A stretch of 64,000 nt of DNA from Amycolatopsis solani (GCF_033441515.1 NZ_JAWQJT010000001.1:1736001-1800000); one strand, 5' to 3'; shown: positions 1 through 10,449, counted from the first letter of the stretch. Numbers and translations: made by a program. The notes: generated by a model not told the origin, from the letters alone.

Positions 1-522
1 GTCATCGCGCGGCTGCCGCTGACCCTGATCGGGCCGGTGCAGTCGCTGGCCGTGCCGTTCGTCGTCCGGCTCTCGGTCACCGAGGAAGGCCGCCACAAGC
101 TCCGCCGCGTGCTGGCACTCGGCGCCGCCGCGTCGCTGGTGCTGGCCGCGCTCGGCGCGCTGGTCGGGCTGTGGCTCGGGCCGTGGGCGGTGCGGTTCGT
201 CAGCGGCCCGAAGTACGACATCGACGGCTGGTCGGTCGCCGGGCTCGTCTGGTCGTCGGTGCTGCTGGTGCCGATGCAGCTGCTCACGGCCGTGCTCGTG
301 GCCCGCACCCAGGCCCGGCTCGTGCTGGTCACCTGGGCCGTGGTCACCGGCACGGCGTCCCTGCTGCTGGTGCTGCTGCCCGGTGACACCGTGTTCCGCG
401 CGGTCGTCGCACTGGCCGCGGCGCCGGCGCTGGGCCTGGCCGTGGTGCTCGCGTTCGTCCTCCGGAAAGCACCGGAAACGGTTTCGGGGACAACCCCGGG
501 CGCCGGTGAAACGTCTTCGTAG
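1..522 (+). CDS. Polysaccharide flippase-like membrane protein, C-terminal part
   Basis: The reading frame is open from the first base of the window, so this is the last 173 codons of a larger gene. It is almost entirely hydrophobic, with at least four membrane segments separated by short basic loops and a hydrophilic tail (GTTPGAGETSS). The layout matches the C-terminal helices of Wzx/MATE-type lipid-linked oligosaccharide flippases, and the glycosyltransferase genes just downstream support export of an envelope polysaccharide intermediate. Without the N-terminal half the family call is an inference; another multi-pass transporter is possible. Confidence 0.6.
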   Translation, partial: VIARLPLTLIGPVQSLAVPFVVRLSVTEEGRHKLRRVLALGAAASLVLAALGALVGLWLGPWAVRFVSGPKYDIDGWSVAGLVWSSVLLVPMQLLTAVLVARTQARLVLVTWAVVTGTASLLLVLLPGDTVFRAVVALAAAPALGLAVVLAFVLRKAPETVSGTTPGAGETSS

Positions 523-605
523 CGGCCCAGTAAGGTGCGATGCGAACCCGCCGGTGGGGACGGGAAACGGCGTGAAACGCCGGTAAGGTTTGGACTGCGA
601 ATTCG

Positions 606-2573
606 ATGAACGTGCTACTCGTTTTGCTCGCGTTCTGGTTGCCGGGTCTGGTGTTCGGTGCCGCGATCCGGTTGCGCGGCTGGACGCTGGCCGCCGCCGC
701 GCCGATGCTCACCTTCGGTCTCGTCGCCATCGGCATCCCGGTGCTCGGCCGCTTCGGCATCCGCTGGTCGATGCTCAACGTCGCGCTCTGGACGCTCGTG
801 CTGTCGGCCGCCGGGTTCGCGCTGGCCTTCGCCGTGACGCGCTACACGCGCCGCCGCCACCCGGACTGGGAAGAGCCGGAGCGGCCCGAGCGCAGCGTCC
901 GCGACCACGTCCTGATCGGCCTCGGCGTCCTCGCCGGCCTCGGCATCGGCACCGTCACGTTCCTGCGGGGCATCCGCAACGTCGGCAACGTCCAGCAGGG
1001 CTGGGACGCGCCGTTCCACGCCAACCTGGTCCGCTGGATCGCCGAGCACGGCGACGCCCGGCCCTCGACCGTCGGCACCATCGCGAACCTGCCGGACGAG
1101 ACGCACTACTTCTACCCGGACACCTACCACGCGCTGCTCGCACTGGTCTTCGGCAAGGGCGGCCTGACGATCATGCCGACGCTGAACCTGGCGGCGCTCG
1201 CGGTCGTGCTGACCGTGCCGCTCGGCGTCGCCGCGATGTGCCACGCCTGGCGGATGCCGCCGATCGGGGTGGCCGCGGCCGCGGCGGTGTCGGCCTGCTT
1301 CACGGTGTTCCCGTACGACTCGCTGTGGCGCGGCCCGCTGTGGCCGTTCGTCGCCGGCGTCGCCCTGATCCCGGCCATGCTCGCGGTCGCCCGGCACCTG
1401 CTGGAGCCCCGCGCGATCGCCGGCCCGGTCGCCATCGGCGTCGGCGTCGCCGGGCTCGCCGGCCTGCACACCAGCGTCGTGTTCGTCGTCATCGTCTACT
1501 TCCTGCTGATCCTCGCCGCGGTGGTGTTCCGCTTCGAACCGATCACCTGGCGCCGCTCGCTGCCGTCGCTGCTCGCGACCGTGGTGCTGGCCGCCGCGCT
1601 CGGCATCCCGGTGGTGCTCCCGTCGCTGTACAACGCGGGCGGCGTGACCAGCGCGTACTGGGCGTCCGAAGCGACCGTGACCGGCGCGGTCGGCGAGACG
1701 ATCACGTTCTCCCCGATGGCCGCGTTCCCGCAGTGGTGGATCGGCATCCCGGCGATCATCGGTGTCTTCCTGCTGGTGAAGCACCGCCGGATGCTGTGGA
1801 TGGTCGGCGCGTACGTCGTGCTGGGCGCGCTCTTCGCCGCGACCGTCTCACTCGAGACCGACCTGATCCACACGCTGAGCAGCCCGTTCTACAACGACAA
1901 CTGGCGGGTCGCGGCCCTGGTGCCGCTGGCCGGCTGCGTCGCGTTCGGCGAGTTCGTGCACACGGCGTCCGGCTGGTTCGCCGAGAAGGTCGCCCCGCGC
2001 CTGCCGAACCTCAAGCCCGCGACGCTCACGCTGGTCGGCGTCGTGGTCCTCGCGCTGGTCGTCGGCGGGCTGAGCCGCGGCGGCTACATCGGCCGCAACG
2101 CCGCCCGCCTGCAGCTGAACTACAGCGGCGGCCCGACGGTCAGCAAGGACGAAGAGGCCGCGTTCACCTGGCTCGCGCAGCACACCGCGCCGGGCGAGCG
2201 CGTGCTGAACGACAAGGCCGACGGCTCGGTCTGGATGTACGCGCTGGCCGGCGTGATGCCGACGCAGTGGAACTTCTACGGCGCCGAGTTCGACACCGAC
2301 GCGGGCTACCTGAGCGTGTTCGCCAACGACGTCGAGAAGTACCCGAAGGTGCGCGAGCTGCTCACCGACCTGAAGGTCCGCTACGCGTTCGTCGGGGCGG
2401 GCAAGGTGACGCCGACGACGCAGAACGACGTCGGTCTCCAGCACCTCGACACGAGCCCCGGGTTCAAGCTGGTCTACCGCAACGCGGGCGCGAAGATCTA
2501 CGAGATCGAGGGCCAGCAGGGTGTCGTCACGGCCGGAGCGGCGCCTGGGTCCGCGGCCGGTAACGGGCAGTGA
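606..2573 (+). CDS. Large multi-pass membrane protein, DUF6541-like
   Basis: This 655-residue protein has about a dozen hydrophobic segments in residues 1-490 and a soluble C-terminal domain of about 150 residues (from NAARLQLNYSGG on). That is the layout of actinobacterial DUF6541 proteins and resembles lipid-linked-sugar glycosyltransferases of the GT-C type. I assign the family from overall resemblance only. It follows the flippase gene by 83 bp, and the GT2 gene starts 17 bp after its stop, so an operon is likely. A role in polymerising or transferring lipid-linked sugars at the outer face of the membrane is inferred from the neighbours. Confidence 0.75.
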   Translation: MNVLLVLLAFWLPGLVFGAAIRLRGWTLAAAAPMLTFGLVAIGIPVLGRFGIRWSMLNVALWTLVLSAAGFALAFAVTRYTRRRHPDWEEPERPERSVRDHVLIGLGVLAGLGIGTVTFLRGIRNVGNVQQGWDAPFHANLVRWIAEHGDARPSTVGTIANLPDETHYFYPDTYHALLALVFGKGGLTIMPTLNLAALAVVLTVPLGVAAMCHAWRMPPIGVAAAAAVSACFTVFPYDSLWRGPLWPFVAGVALIPAMLAVARHLLEPRAIAGPVAIGVGVAGLAGLHTSVVFVVIVYFLLILAAVVFRFEPITWRRSLPSLLATVVLAAALGIPVVLPSLYNAGGVTSAYWASEATVTGAVGETITFSPMAAFPQWWIGIPAIIGVFLLVKHRRMLWMVGAYVVLGALFAATVSLETDLIHTLSSPFYNDNWRVAALVPLAGCVAFGEFVHTASGWFAEKVAPRLPNLKPATLTLVGVVVLALVVGGLSRGGYIGRNAARLQLNYSGGPTVSKDEEAAFTWLAQHTAPGERVLNDKADGSVWMYALAGVMPTQWNFYGAEFDTDAGYLSVFANDVEKYPKVRELLTDLKVRYAFVGAGKVTPTTQNDVGLQHLDTSPGFKLVYRNAGAKIYEIEGQQGVVTAGAAPGSAAGNGQ

Positions 2574-2590
2574 AAGGCTAAAGTGATCGC

Positions 2591-3334
2591 GTGTCCACCA
2601 CCTCCGTGACCACCCGCCGGGTACTGATCGTGATGCCCGCGCTCAACGAATCGGCGAGCGTCGCGACGGTCATCGCGCAGGTCAAGCGCGCCTTGCCGGA
2701 CGGCGATCTGCTGGTCGTCGACGACGGCTCGGTGGACGACACCGCCCAGCTGGCCCGCGCGGCCGGTGCCGAGGTGGCCCGGCTTTCGGTGAACCTCGGG
2801 GTCGGCGGCGCGATGCGCACCGGCTTCCGGTACGCCGCCGCCCGCGGCTACGACGTCGTCGTGCAGGTGGACGCGGACGGCCAGCACGACCCGGACGAGC
2901 TGGACGCGCTGCTGCGCGGCCTGGACGACGCGGACATCGTGATCGGCTCCCGGTTCGCCGGCAAGGGCGCCTACAAGGCCAGCGGGCCGCGCAAGTACGC
3001 GATGGTGGTGCTGTCGCTGGTGTTCTCTCGCCTGGCGAAGACCAAGCTCACCGACGTCACGTCGGGGTTCAAGGCGATGGGCCCGCGGGCGATCCGGCTG
3101 TTCGCCGGCTACTACCCGGCGGAGTACCTGGGCGACACGGTGGAATCGCTGGTCATGGCCATCCGGGCCAAGCTGACCATCAAGGAGATCCCGGTCATCA
3201 TGCGCGAGCGCGCGGGCGGCACGCCCAGCCACTCGCCCGTCAAGTCGGCCGTCTACCTGGGCCGGGCCGGCCTCGCGCTGCTGCTCGCGCTCGTCCGCCG
3301 CCGCCCCGCGGTCGACTCCTCAGACTCGGCTTAA
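2591..3334 (+). CDS. Family 2 glycosyltransferase (dolichyl-phosphate-mannose-synthase-like)
   Basis: The 247-residue protein starts with GTG and shows the GT-A/GT2 signature: MPALNES near the N-terminus (nucleotide binding), VVDDGSVDDT at about residue 40, and the metal-binding VDADGQHDPDE at about residue 95. The C-terminus has an amphipathic or weakly membrane-associated segment (GRAGLALLLALVRR). Such enzymes transfer a sugar from a nucleotide donor to polyprenyl phosphate or a lipid-linked acceptor on the cytoplasmic face. It lies between the DUF6541-like protein and the DUF2304 gene. GT2 plus DUF2304 is a common actinobacterial pairing. Confidence 0.88.
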   Translation: MSTTSVTTRRVLIVMPALNESASVATVIAQVKRALPDGDLLVVDDGSVDDTAQLARAAGAEVARLSVNLGVGGAMRTGFRYAAARGYDVVVQVDADGQHDPDELDALLRGLDDADIVIGSRFAGKGAYKASGPRKYAMVVLSLVFSRLAKTKLTDVTSGFKAMGPRAIRLFAGYYPAEYLGDTVESLVMAIRAKLTIKEIPVIMRERAGGTPSHSPVKSAVYLGRAGLALLLALVRRRPAVDSSDSA

Positions 3335-3347
3335 GGAGCTACCGAAG

Positions 3348-3782
3348 ATGGTCGGTTGGCGCATCCTCAGCATCGTCATCGCATGCCTGGTGCTCTTCGT
3401 CGTCATCGAGATGATGCGGCGGCGCAAGCTGCGCGAGAAGTACGCGGGCGTGTGGCTGGTCGTCTCCATCGGCGTCGTCGTCTTGGCCGTGGTCCCGTCG
3501 GCCGCGGATTTCCTGGCCAAGCTGACCGGGGTGGAAACCCCGTCGAACTTCGTCTTCCTCCTCGCGGGTGTCGTGCTGGCGCTCGTGTCGCTGCACCTGT
3601 CCACCGAGGTCGGGCACCTGGAGGAAGAGGTGCGCACGTCGGTCGAGGAGATCGCGCTGCTGCGCTGCGAGCTCGAGGACACCCGGCGCGAGCTGGAGCA
3701 GCGGATCGCCGGGCTCGAGACCCGCGTGTCGGCGCCCGACGACGTCAAAGGGCTTCCGGAGGTCGAGCGCGTCAGCAAGTGA
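3348..3782 (+). CDS. DUF2304 family small membrane protein
   Basis: This 144-residue protein has three hydrophobic segments in residues 4-85. A charged predicted coiled coil follows (VGHLEEEVRTSVEEIALLR and onward, about residues 88-130). This matches DUF2304 proteins, usually encoded next to a GT2 glycosyltransferase and thought to anchor or assist it. An AGGAG ribosome site lies about 8 bases before ATG. The gene follows the GT2 stop by 13 bp, so translational coupling is likely. The function of the family is not established. Confidence 0.82.
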   Translation: MVGWRILSIVIACLVLFVVIEMMRRRKLREKYAGVWLVVSIGVVVLAVVPSAADFLAKLTGVETPSNFVFLLAGVVLALVSLHLSTEVGHLEEEVRTSVEEIALLRCELEDTRRELEQRIAGLETRVSAPDDVKGLPEVERVSK

Positions 3783-3828
3783 CGCCCTGATCGAAGCCCT
3801 GCTCGCCGCGCCCGCCCGGCTGGGCGGG

Positions 3829-4323
3829 GTGCGCGTGCTCGCCATCGACGGGCCGTCGGGGGCCGGGAAGTCCACTCTGGCCGCGCTGGTCGTCGAGGGA
3901 CTGCGTGCCCGCGGGTACCGCACCGAGCTGGTGAGCACCGACGCCTTCGCCACGTGGGACGACCCGGTCTCGTGGTGGCCGCGGCTGGTCGACGGCGTCC
4001 TTCGTCCGCTGTCCGAAGGCGTTGCGGGCGCTTACCGGCGCATGGACTGGTCCACCGGGGTTCCCCGCCCGGGTGAGCTCGTCCGGGTGGTCGTGCCGCA
4101 CGTGCTGGTGCTGGAAGGCGTCTCGAGCGGCCGGGCTTCGGCAAGAACCCTGCTTTCGCACCTCTGCTGGCTCTCCGGCGGCTCGGAAAGCGCGCGGCTG
4201 GACCGAACCGTCCTCCGGGACGGTGTGGCCGCACGGGCCGAATTGGGGCGCTGGCAACGGTTCGAGCGCGGCTGGTTCGCCGTCGACGGCACCCCCGCGG
4301 CGGCCGGAACCCGACTTTCGTAG
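3829..4323 (+). CDS. P-loop uridine-kinase-like protein
   Basis: A clear Walker A motif, DGPSGAGKST, lies at the N-terminus, followed by a strand ending LVSTDAF and later the strand VLVLEGVSSGR. This is the layout of small uridine kinase/phosphoribulokinase-like P-loop enzymes in actinobacteria, which run to about 190-200 residues. The start is uncertain. Family-like sequence (DALIEALLAAPARLGG) is in frame upstream from about 3781, directly after the DUF2304 stop, but has no ATG, GTG or TTG there. The first conventional start is GTG at 3829, giving 164 residues; CTG at 3787 is the alternative. Substrate unknown. Confidence 0.7.
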   Translation: MRVLAIDGPSGAGKSTLAALVVEGLRARGYRTELVSTDAFATWDDPVSWWPRLVDGVLRPLSEGVAGAYRRMDWSTGVPRPGELVRVVVPHVLVLEGVSSGRASARTLLSHLCWLSGGSESARLDRTVLRDGVAARAELGRWQRFERGWFAVDGTPAAAGTRLS

Positions 4324-4641
4324 GGTACGAGCCGGTCACTGACAGTGCCCGAACGATCCGGATCGATCCAGGACCCGAACACGACCGGCCTAACGTGGGT
4401 ACCGCCATCTGAGTTAGTGATCGGGTACCGGGTGCATCCGTAACGCGCAAACGGTCACATTCTGTCGCGATTTACGGACACATTGCGGTCAAAACGACGT
4501 CCACGTAGCGCGATCGTAACCTCACGTGCTTAAGTGCGGGCCGAGTTCCCGCTAGTGTCGGCGAGCACACCGATCGTCCGTCGAGTTCCTGACCGACCGG
4601 ACGGTGACTTTGAACCCGAAACATCTCCCAAGGGGTGCCAG
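4324..4641. other. Intergenic region upstream of the peptide ABC operon
   Basis: No gene is seen in these 318 bases. Base composition is visibly less G+C-rich than the flanking genes, especially between about 4440 and 4560, as expected for a promoter region. A weak sigma-70-like promoter is listed separately, and a purine-rich AAGGGG sits about 6 bases before the ATG at 4642. Confidence 0.6.
4530..4558 (+). promoter_or_regulatory. Candidate promoter of the peptide ABC operon
   Basis: TTAAGT (4530-4535) and TAGTGT (4553-4558) are separated by 17 bases and sit about 85 bases before the lipoprotein start. The -10 element fits the actinobacterial TANNNT consensus; the -35 matches only in part. 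Inference by eye. Confidence 0.3.
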
Positions 4642-6318
4642 ATGCAGCAATTGCGGCTGACCCGAACACGCCGCGTGGCCCTGATCGGGCTCGCCGGCGC
4701 GCTCGCGGTTTCGCTGTCCGCCTGTGCGGAATCCAAGCGTGAAGAGGGCGCCGGAGGTGGGACCGGGGGCACGATGATCTTCGGTGCGGCCGGCAACCCG
4801 AAGCTGTTCGACCCCGCGTTCAACGACGAGGGCGAGACCTTCCGCATCACGCGGCAGATCTTCGACACGCTGATCCAGAACAAGCCGGGCACCGCTGACC
4901 TCGAACCCTCGCTCGCCGAGAAGTGGGAGTCGAGCAACGAGGGCAAGACCTGGACGTTCACCCTGAAGTCGGGCGTCAAGTTCTCCGACGGCACCGCGAT
5001 GGACGCGACGGCGGTCTGCGCCAACTTCGACCGCTGGTACAACATGAAGGGCGCCGCCGCCCAGAGCCAGATGATCTACTACGGCGACGTCTTCGAGGGC
5101 TTCGCCAAGAACGAGGGCGACGCGGCGGGCGACCCGGTCTACAAGAGCTGCGAGGCGAAGGACCCGGCGACCGCGGTCCTGAACCTGAACAAGGCCAAGG
5201 GCGCGTTCCCGGCGGCGTTCACCCTCCCGTCGTTCGCGATCCAGAGCCCGACGGCGATCAAGCAGTACAACGGCGACACGGTCACCCAGAGCGGCGACTC
5301 GTTCACCTACAGCGAGTACGCGAACAAGCACCCGGTCGGCACCGGCCCGTTCAAGTTCGACAGCTGGGACCAGGCCAAGGGTGAGATCACCCTGTCGCGC
5401 AACGACAGCAGCCCGTCCCCGGCGAAGCTCGACAAGCTGATCTTCAAGGTCATCCCGGACGAGAACGCCCGCAAGCAGGCGCTGAAGGCCGGCGACATCA
5501 ACGGCTACGACTACCCGAACCCGGCGGACTACGGCCTGCTGCGCAACGACGGCGAGCAGGTCCTCATCCGCCCGTCGTTCAACGTGCTGTACCTGGGCAT
5601 CAACCAGTCCGGTCCGAACGCGGCGAAGCTGAAGGACCCGCGGGTCCGCCAGGCGCTGGCCTACGGCATCAACCGCGAGCAGTTCGTGAAGTCGAAGCTG
5701 GCCGAGGGTTCCGAGGTCGCGACCGAGTTCGTCCCGAAGGTCATCTCGGGCTACACCGACGACGTCACCAAGTACCCGTACGACCAGCAGAAGGCCAAGG
5801 ACCTGCTGAAGGCGGCCGGTGCCGAGGGCATGACGCTGAAGTTCTACTACCCGACCGAGGTCAGCCGCCCGTACATGCCGAACCCGGCGGACACGTTCAC
5901 GGCGATCTCCGAGGACCTGAAGAAGATCGGCGTCAACATCGAGGCCCACGCCGAGCCGTGGAACGGTGGCTACAAGGACGACGTCCAGAAGTTCGGCAAG
6001 CAGGACCTCCACCTGCTCGGCTGGACCGGTGACTACAACGACGCCGGCAACTTCGTCGGCACGTTCTTCGGCCGCGAGAAGAAGGAGTTCGGCTTCAACA
6101 ACCCGGAGCTGTTCTCGGCCCTCGCCGCCGCGGACGCCTCGCCGGCCGGCGACGCGCACGCCAAGGCGTACCAGGAAGTGAACAAGAAGATCATGGACTT
6201 CCTCCCGGCGGTCCCGATCGCGTACCCGACGCCGGCCATCGTGGTCGGCCCGAAGGTCAAGGGTCTGGTGGCGAGCCCGCTCACCGATGAGCGTTTCAAC
6301 ACCGTGACCGTGAGCTGA
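4642..6318 (+). CDS. Peptide ABC transporter substrate-binding lipoprotein
   Basis: This 558-residue protein belongs to the family 5 (DppA/OppA) solute-binding proteins. A basic N-terminus (RLTRTRRVALIG) leads to a hydrophobic segment and the lipobox LSAC, so it should be lipid-anchored outside the membrane. Typical family stretches follow: FDPAFNDEGE, LAEKWESS, GVKFSDGT, HPVGTGPF and the late DPRVRQALAYGINR. I chose ATG 4642 over the upstream in-frame start because it puts the signal sequence at the N-terminus and follows an AAGGGG site. It is the first gene of a five-gene importer operon. The substrate is probably a di- or oligopeptide but cannot be read from sequence. Confidence 0.93.
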   Translation: MQQLRLTRTRRVALIGLAGALAVSLSACAESKREEGAGGGTGGTMIFGAAGNPKLFDPAFNDEGETFRITRQIFDTLIQNKPGTADLEPSLAEKWESSNEGKTWTFTLKSGVKFSDGTAMDATAVCANFDRWYNMKGAAAQSQMIYYGDVFEGFAKNEGDAAGDPVYKSCEAKDPATAVLNLNKAKGAFPAAFTLPSFAIQSPTAIKQYNGDTVTQSGDSFTYSEYANKHPVGTGPFKFDSWDQAKGEITLSRNDSSPSPAKLDKLIFKVIPDENARKQALKAGDINGYDYPNPADYGLLRNDGEQVLIRPSFNVLYLGINQSGPNAAKLKDPRVRQALAYGINREQFVKSKLAEGSEVATEFVPKVISGYTDDVTKYPYDQQKAKDLLKAAGAEGMTLKFYYPTEVSRPYMPNPADTFTAISEDLKKIGVNIEAHAEPWNGGYKDDVQKFGKQDLHLLGWTGDYNDAGNFVGTFFGREKKEFGFNNPELFSALAAADASPAGDAHAKAYQEVNKKIMDFLPAVPIAYPTPAIVVGPKVKGLVASPLTDERFNTVTVS

Positions 6319-6337
6319 CGAAGGATTTCAGCCAAAG

Positions 6338-6371
6338 GCAAGGGGTGGGTGCTACCGCGCCCACCCCTTGC
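6338..6371 (+). promoter_or_regulatory. Intra-operon hairpin between binding protein and permease genes
   Basis: A 12-bp perfect inverted repeat (GCAAGGGGTGGG and its complement) with a 10-base loop lies in the 86-bp gap. It has no T-tract. Such hairpins after binding-protein genes commonly protect the upstream mRNA or partly terminate transcription, so the binding protein is made in excess of the membrane parts. That role is inferred. Confidence 0.65.
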
Positions 6372-6404
6372 GCCTGATCCCGGGCTGGCGACAAAGGACT
6401 GCAC

Positions 6405-7406
6405 GTGCTCCGTTTTCTCGTGCGTCGGCTGCTACAAGCGATCCCGACGCTCCTCATCCTGTCCATCCTGGTCTTCGCCTGGTTGCGTTCCCTGCCCGGC
6501 GGCCCCGCGGCCGCGCTCCTGGGTGACAAGGCAACGCCCGAGAAGATCGCCGACCTCAACCACGTACTCGGGCTCGATCAGCCGATCTTCCTGCAGTACT
6601 TCGGGTTCCTCGGCCGCGCCTTCACCGGCGACTTCGGCAACTCCCTGGTCTCGACCCAGCCCGTGATGGGCGAGATCACCACGTTCCTGCCGGCGACCAT
6701 CGAGCTCGGCTTCACGGCCATGCTCATCGCGGTCATCGTCGGCATCCCGGCCGGTTACCTGGCGGCGCGCTACCGCGGCGGGCCGGTTGACAACGGTGTC
6801 ATCCTGCTGAGCCTGATCGGCGTCGCGGTGCCGGTGTTCTTCCTCGGCTACATGATGCAGGACCTGCTGGCCTCGCCGCTGGGCCTGCCGTCGCAGGGCA
6901 GGCAGACGACCGGCCTCGACGCCACGGCCATCACGAACTTCGCCATCCTCGACGGCATCATGACGAGCGAGTGGGACGCCGTCTGGGACGCGATCCGGCA
7001 CCTGATCCTCCCGGCGTTCGCGCTGGCGACGATCCCGCTCGCGGTGATCACCCGGATCACCCGTGCGTCCGTGCTCGAGGTGCTCAACGAAGACTTCATC
7101 CGCACGGCCAACTCGAAGGGCCTCACGCAGCCGGTGGTCCGCCGGCGGCACGTGCTGCGCAACGGCCTGCTCCCGGTGGTCACCACCATCGGCCTGCAGA
7201 CCGGCGCGCTGCTCGGCGGCGCGGTGCTGACCGAGCGGGTGTTCAACTTCCGCGGCCTCGGCTTCCTGCTCGCCGAAGGCATCGAGCGGCGTGACTACCC
7301 GCGCCTGCAGGCGCTGCTGCTGTTCGGCGCCGTGGTCTACGTCCTGGTGAACATGCTGGTCGACATCTCGTACGGGATCATCGACCCGAGGGTGCGTGTG
7401 CGATGA
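6405..7406 (+). CDS. Peptide ABC transporter permease, DppB type
   Basis: This 333-residue membrane protein begins MLRFLVRRLLQAIPTLL, the standard N-terminus of DppB/OppB permeases. It has six membrane segments, and the EAA-type cytoplasmic loop that contacts the ATPases is visible around residues 220-245 (RTANSKGLTQPVVRRRHVLR). The C-terminus, ISYGIIDPRVRVR, is also typical. Its stop overlaps the start of the next gene by 4 bp, so the two permease subunits are probably made in equal amounts. Confidence 0.93.
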   Translation: MLRFLVRRLLQAIPTLLILSILVFAWLRSLPGGPAAALLGDKATPEKIADLNHVLGLDQPIFLQYFGFLGRAFTGDFGNSLVSTQPVMGEITTFLPATIELGFTAMLIAVIVGIPAGYLAARYRGGPVDNGVILLSLIGVAVPVFFLGYMMQDLLASPLGLPSQGRQTTGLDATAITNFAILDGIMTSEWDAVWDAIRHLILPAFALATIPLAVITRITRASVLEVLNEDFIRTANSKGLTQPVVRRRHVLRNGLLPVVTTIGLQTGALLGGAVLTERVFNFRGLGFLLAEGIERRDYPRLQALLLFGAVVYVLVNMLVDISYGIIDPRVRVR

Positions 7407-8332
7407 ACACTCTGCTCAAGAAGAAGAAGGAACCGATCGACAAGCTCGCCGCGGCGAGCGGGCACAGCATCGGCGGCGAAGCGTTCCGCCGCATGCTGCG
7501 CAGCCCGGTCGCGATCACCGGCGGGGTCATCACCGGCCTGTTCTTCCTCCTGGCGATCTTCGCGCCGCTGCTCGCGCCCAAGGACCCGCTCGACCGCGCG
7601 ATGCAGGACCAGGTGCAGCTCGGCCGGGGCATCATCCCCGGCTCGATGCCCGGCTACCCGCTCGGCGTCGACGACTTCGGCCGCGACTTCCTGTCCCGGC
7701 TGATCGTCGGTGCCCAGCAGACGCTGATCGTCGGCGTGCTCGCCACGCTGATCGGCGTGCTGCTCGGCGTCATCATCGGCGGGATCGCGGGCGCGTTCGG
7801 CGGCTGGGTCGACACCGTCCTCATGCGACTGGTCGACGTCATGCTGTCGTTCCCGTCGCTGCTGCTGGCCATCTCGATCGCGGCGCTGTTCGCGAAGCCG
7901 AGCCAGTGGACGGTCATCCTGGCCGTGTCGATGGTCGGCGTGCCGATCTTCGCGCGGCTGCTGCGCGGTTCCATGCTGGCCCAGCGCGACGCCGACCACG
8001 TGCTGGCGGCGACGTCGCTGGGCGTGAAGCGCGGGACGATCGTGTTCCGGCACATGCTGCCGAACTCGCTCGGCCCGGTCATCGTGCAGGCGACGCTGAC
8101 GCTGGCGACCGCCATCCTCGAGGCCGCGGCGCTGTCGTTCCTCGGTCTGGGCGACCCGGACCCGTCGCGGGCGGAGTGGGGTCTGATGCTCGGCAAGGCC
8201 GCGCGCCAGTTCCTCGACATCCGCCCGGAACTCGCGTACTACCCGGCCATCGCGATCATCGTGGTCGCGCTCGGGTTCACGCTGCTCGGCGAGTCCCTCC
8301 GTGAAGCCCTCGACCCGAAGAACAGGCGGTGA
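7403..8332 (+). CDS. Peptide ABC transporter permease, DppC type
   Basis: This 309-residue protein has the usual DppC/OppC N-terminal cytoplasmic leader, one membrane segment, then the binding-protein-dependent transport domain. The motif HPLG(T/V)DDxGRD appears here as YPLGVDDFGRD. The EAA loop reads LAATSLGVKRGTIVFRHMLP, and the protein ends in the typical LREALDPKNRR. It overlaps the DppB-type gene by 4 bp and precedes the first ATPase gene by 6 bp. With the DppB-type subunit it forms the membrane channel. Confidence 0.93.
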   Translation: MNTLLKKKKEPIDKLAAASGHSIGGEAFRRMLRSPVAITGGVITGLFFLLAIFAPLLAPKDPLDRAMQDQVQLGRGIIPGSMPGYPLGVDDFGRDFLSRLIVGAQQTLIVGVLATLIGVLLGVIIGGIAGAFGGWVDTVLMRLVDVMLSFPSLLLAISIAALFAKPSQWTVILAVSMVGVPIFARLLRGSMLAQRDADHVLAATSLGVKRGTIVFRHMLPNSLGPVIVQATLTLATAILEAAALSFLGLGDPDPSRAEWGLMLGKAARQFLDIRPELAYYPAIAIIVVALGFTLLGESLREALDPKNRR

Positions 8333-8338
8333 GAACCC

Positions 8339-9330
<992 letters not shown>

Positions 9331-9334
<4 letters not shown>

Positions 9335-10443
9335 CCCGTCCTGCTGGTGACGTGCTGCTCGAGGTCACCGACCTCAAGGTGCACTTCCCGATCAAGCGCG
9401 GCATCGTGATCGACCGGACGGTCGGGCACGTGTTCGCGGTCGACGGCGTCGACCTGGCCATCCGCCGCGGGGAAACCTACGGCCTGGTGGGCGAATCCGG
9501 GTGCGGCAAGTCCACGCTGGGCCGCGCGATCCTCCGGCTCAACGAGCCGACCGCCGGCCAGGTCGTCTTCGACGGCACCGACGTCGCGGCGCTCAAGGGT
9601 GAGGAACTGCGGAAGGCCCGGCGCCGGATGCAGATGATCTTCCAGGACCCGCTGTCCAGTTTGGACCCCCGCCAGTCGGTGGAATCCATCCTGCTGGAAG
9701 GCATGCACGCGCACGGTCTGGACAAGGACAAGGAAGCGACGCAGCAGCGGTTGCGTCAGCTGCTGTCCGCGGTCGGCCTGCCGGAGACGGCGCTGCGGAA
9801 GTACCCGCACGAGTTCTCGGGCGGGCAGCGCCAGCGCATCGGCATCGCGCGGGCGCTGGCCGTGGAGCCGGACCTGATCGTCGCCGACGAGCCGGTGTCC
9901 GCGCTGGACGTGTCGGTGCAGGCCCAGGTGGTGAACCTGCTGGAGGACCTGCAGGACCAGCTCGGGCTGACGTACCTGGTGATCGCGCACGACCTCGCGG
10001 TGGTGCGGCACATCTCCGACCGCATCGGCGTGATGTACCTGGGCGCGCTGGTCGAGGAGACCGACGCGGATTCGCTGTACCGGGAACCGCTGCATCCGTA
10101 CACGCGGGCGCTGCTGTCGGCCATCCCGGTGCCGGACCCGCAGGTCGAGGACACCCGCGAGCAGATCCTGCTCGCCGGTGACCTGCCTTCGCCGGCCAAC
10201 CCGCCGACGGGCTGCCGCTTCCACACGCGCTGCCCGTGGCGGCAGGCGAGCCTGTGCGACACCGACCGCCCGCAGCTGCGCGAAATCGGCAGCGGGCACC
10301 GGGTGGCGTGCCACTACGCGGAGGACATCCGCGACGGGCGCATCCAGCCGCACGAGGTGGAGCCGGAACTGGTGGAGCTCACCGGGGCGCTGAACCCCGA
10401 CCTGGGCCCGCCGGACGTCGGCACGTCCGCCGAAATCCTCTGA
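9331..10443 (+). CDS. Peptide ABC transporter ATP-binding protein, DppF type
   Basis: This 370-residue ATPase carries Walker [11 protein letters not shown]-loop [13 protein letters not shown], signature FSGGQRQR, Walker [13 protein letters not shown] and IAHDLAVV. The C-terminal family motif reads [16 protein letters not shown]. The ATG at 9331 follows a GGAGGAGGAG ribosome site and overlaps the DppD-type stop by 4 bp. The longer open frame upstream lies wholly inside the previous gene and is rejected. It pairs with the DppD-type subunit to power uptake and is the last gene of the operon. Confidence 0.94.
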
Positions 10444-10449
10444 GGGTGG

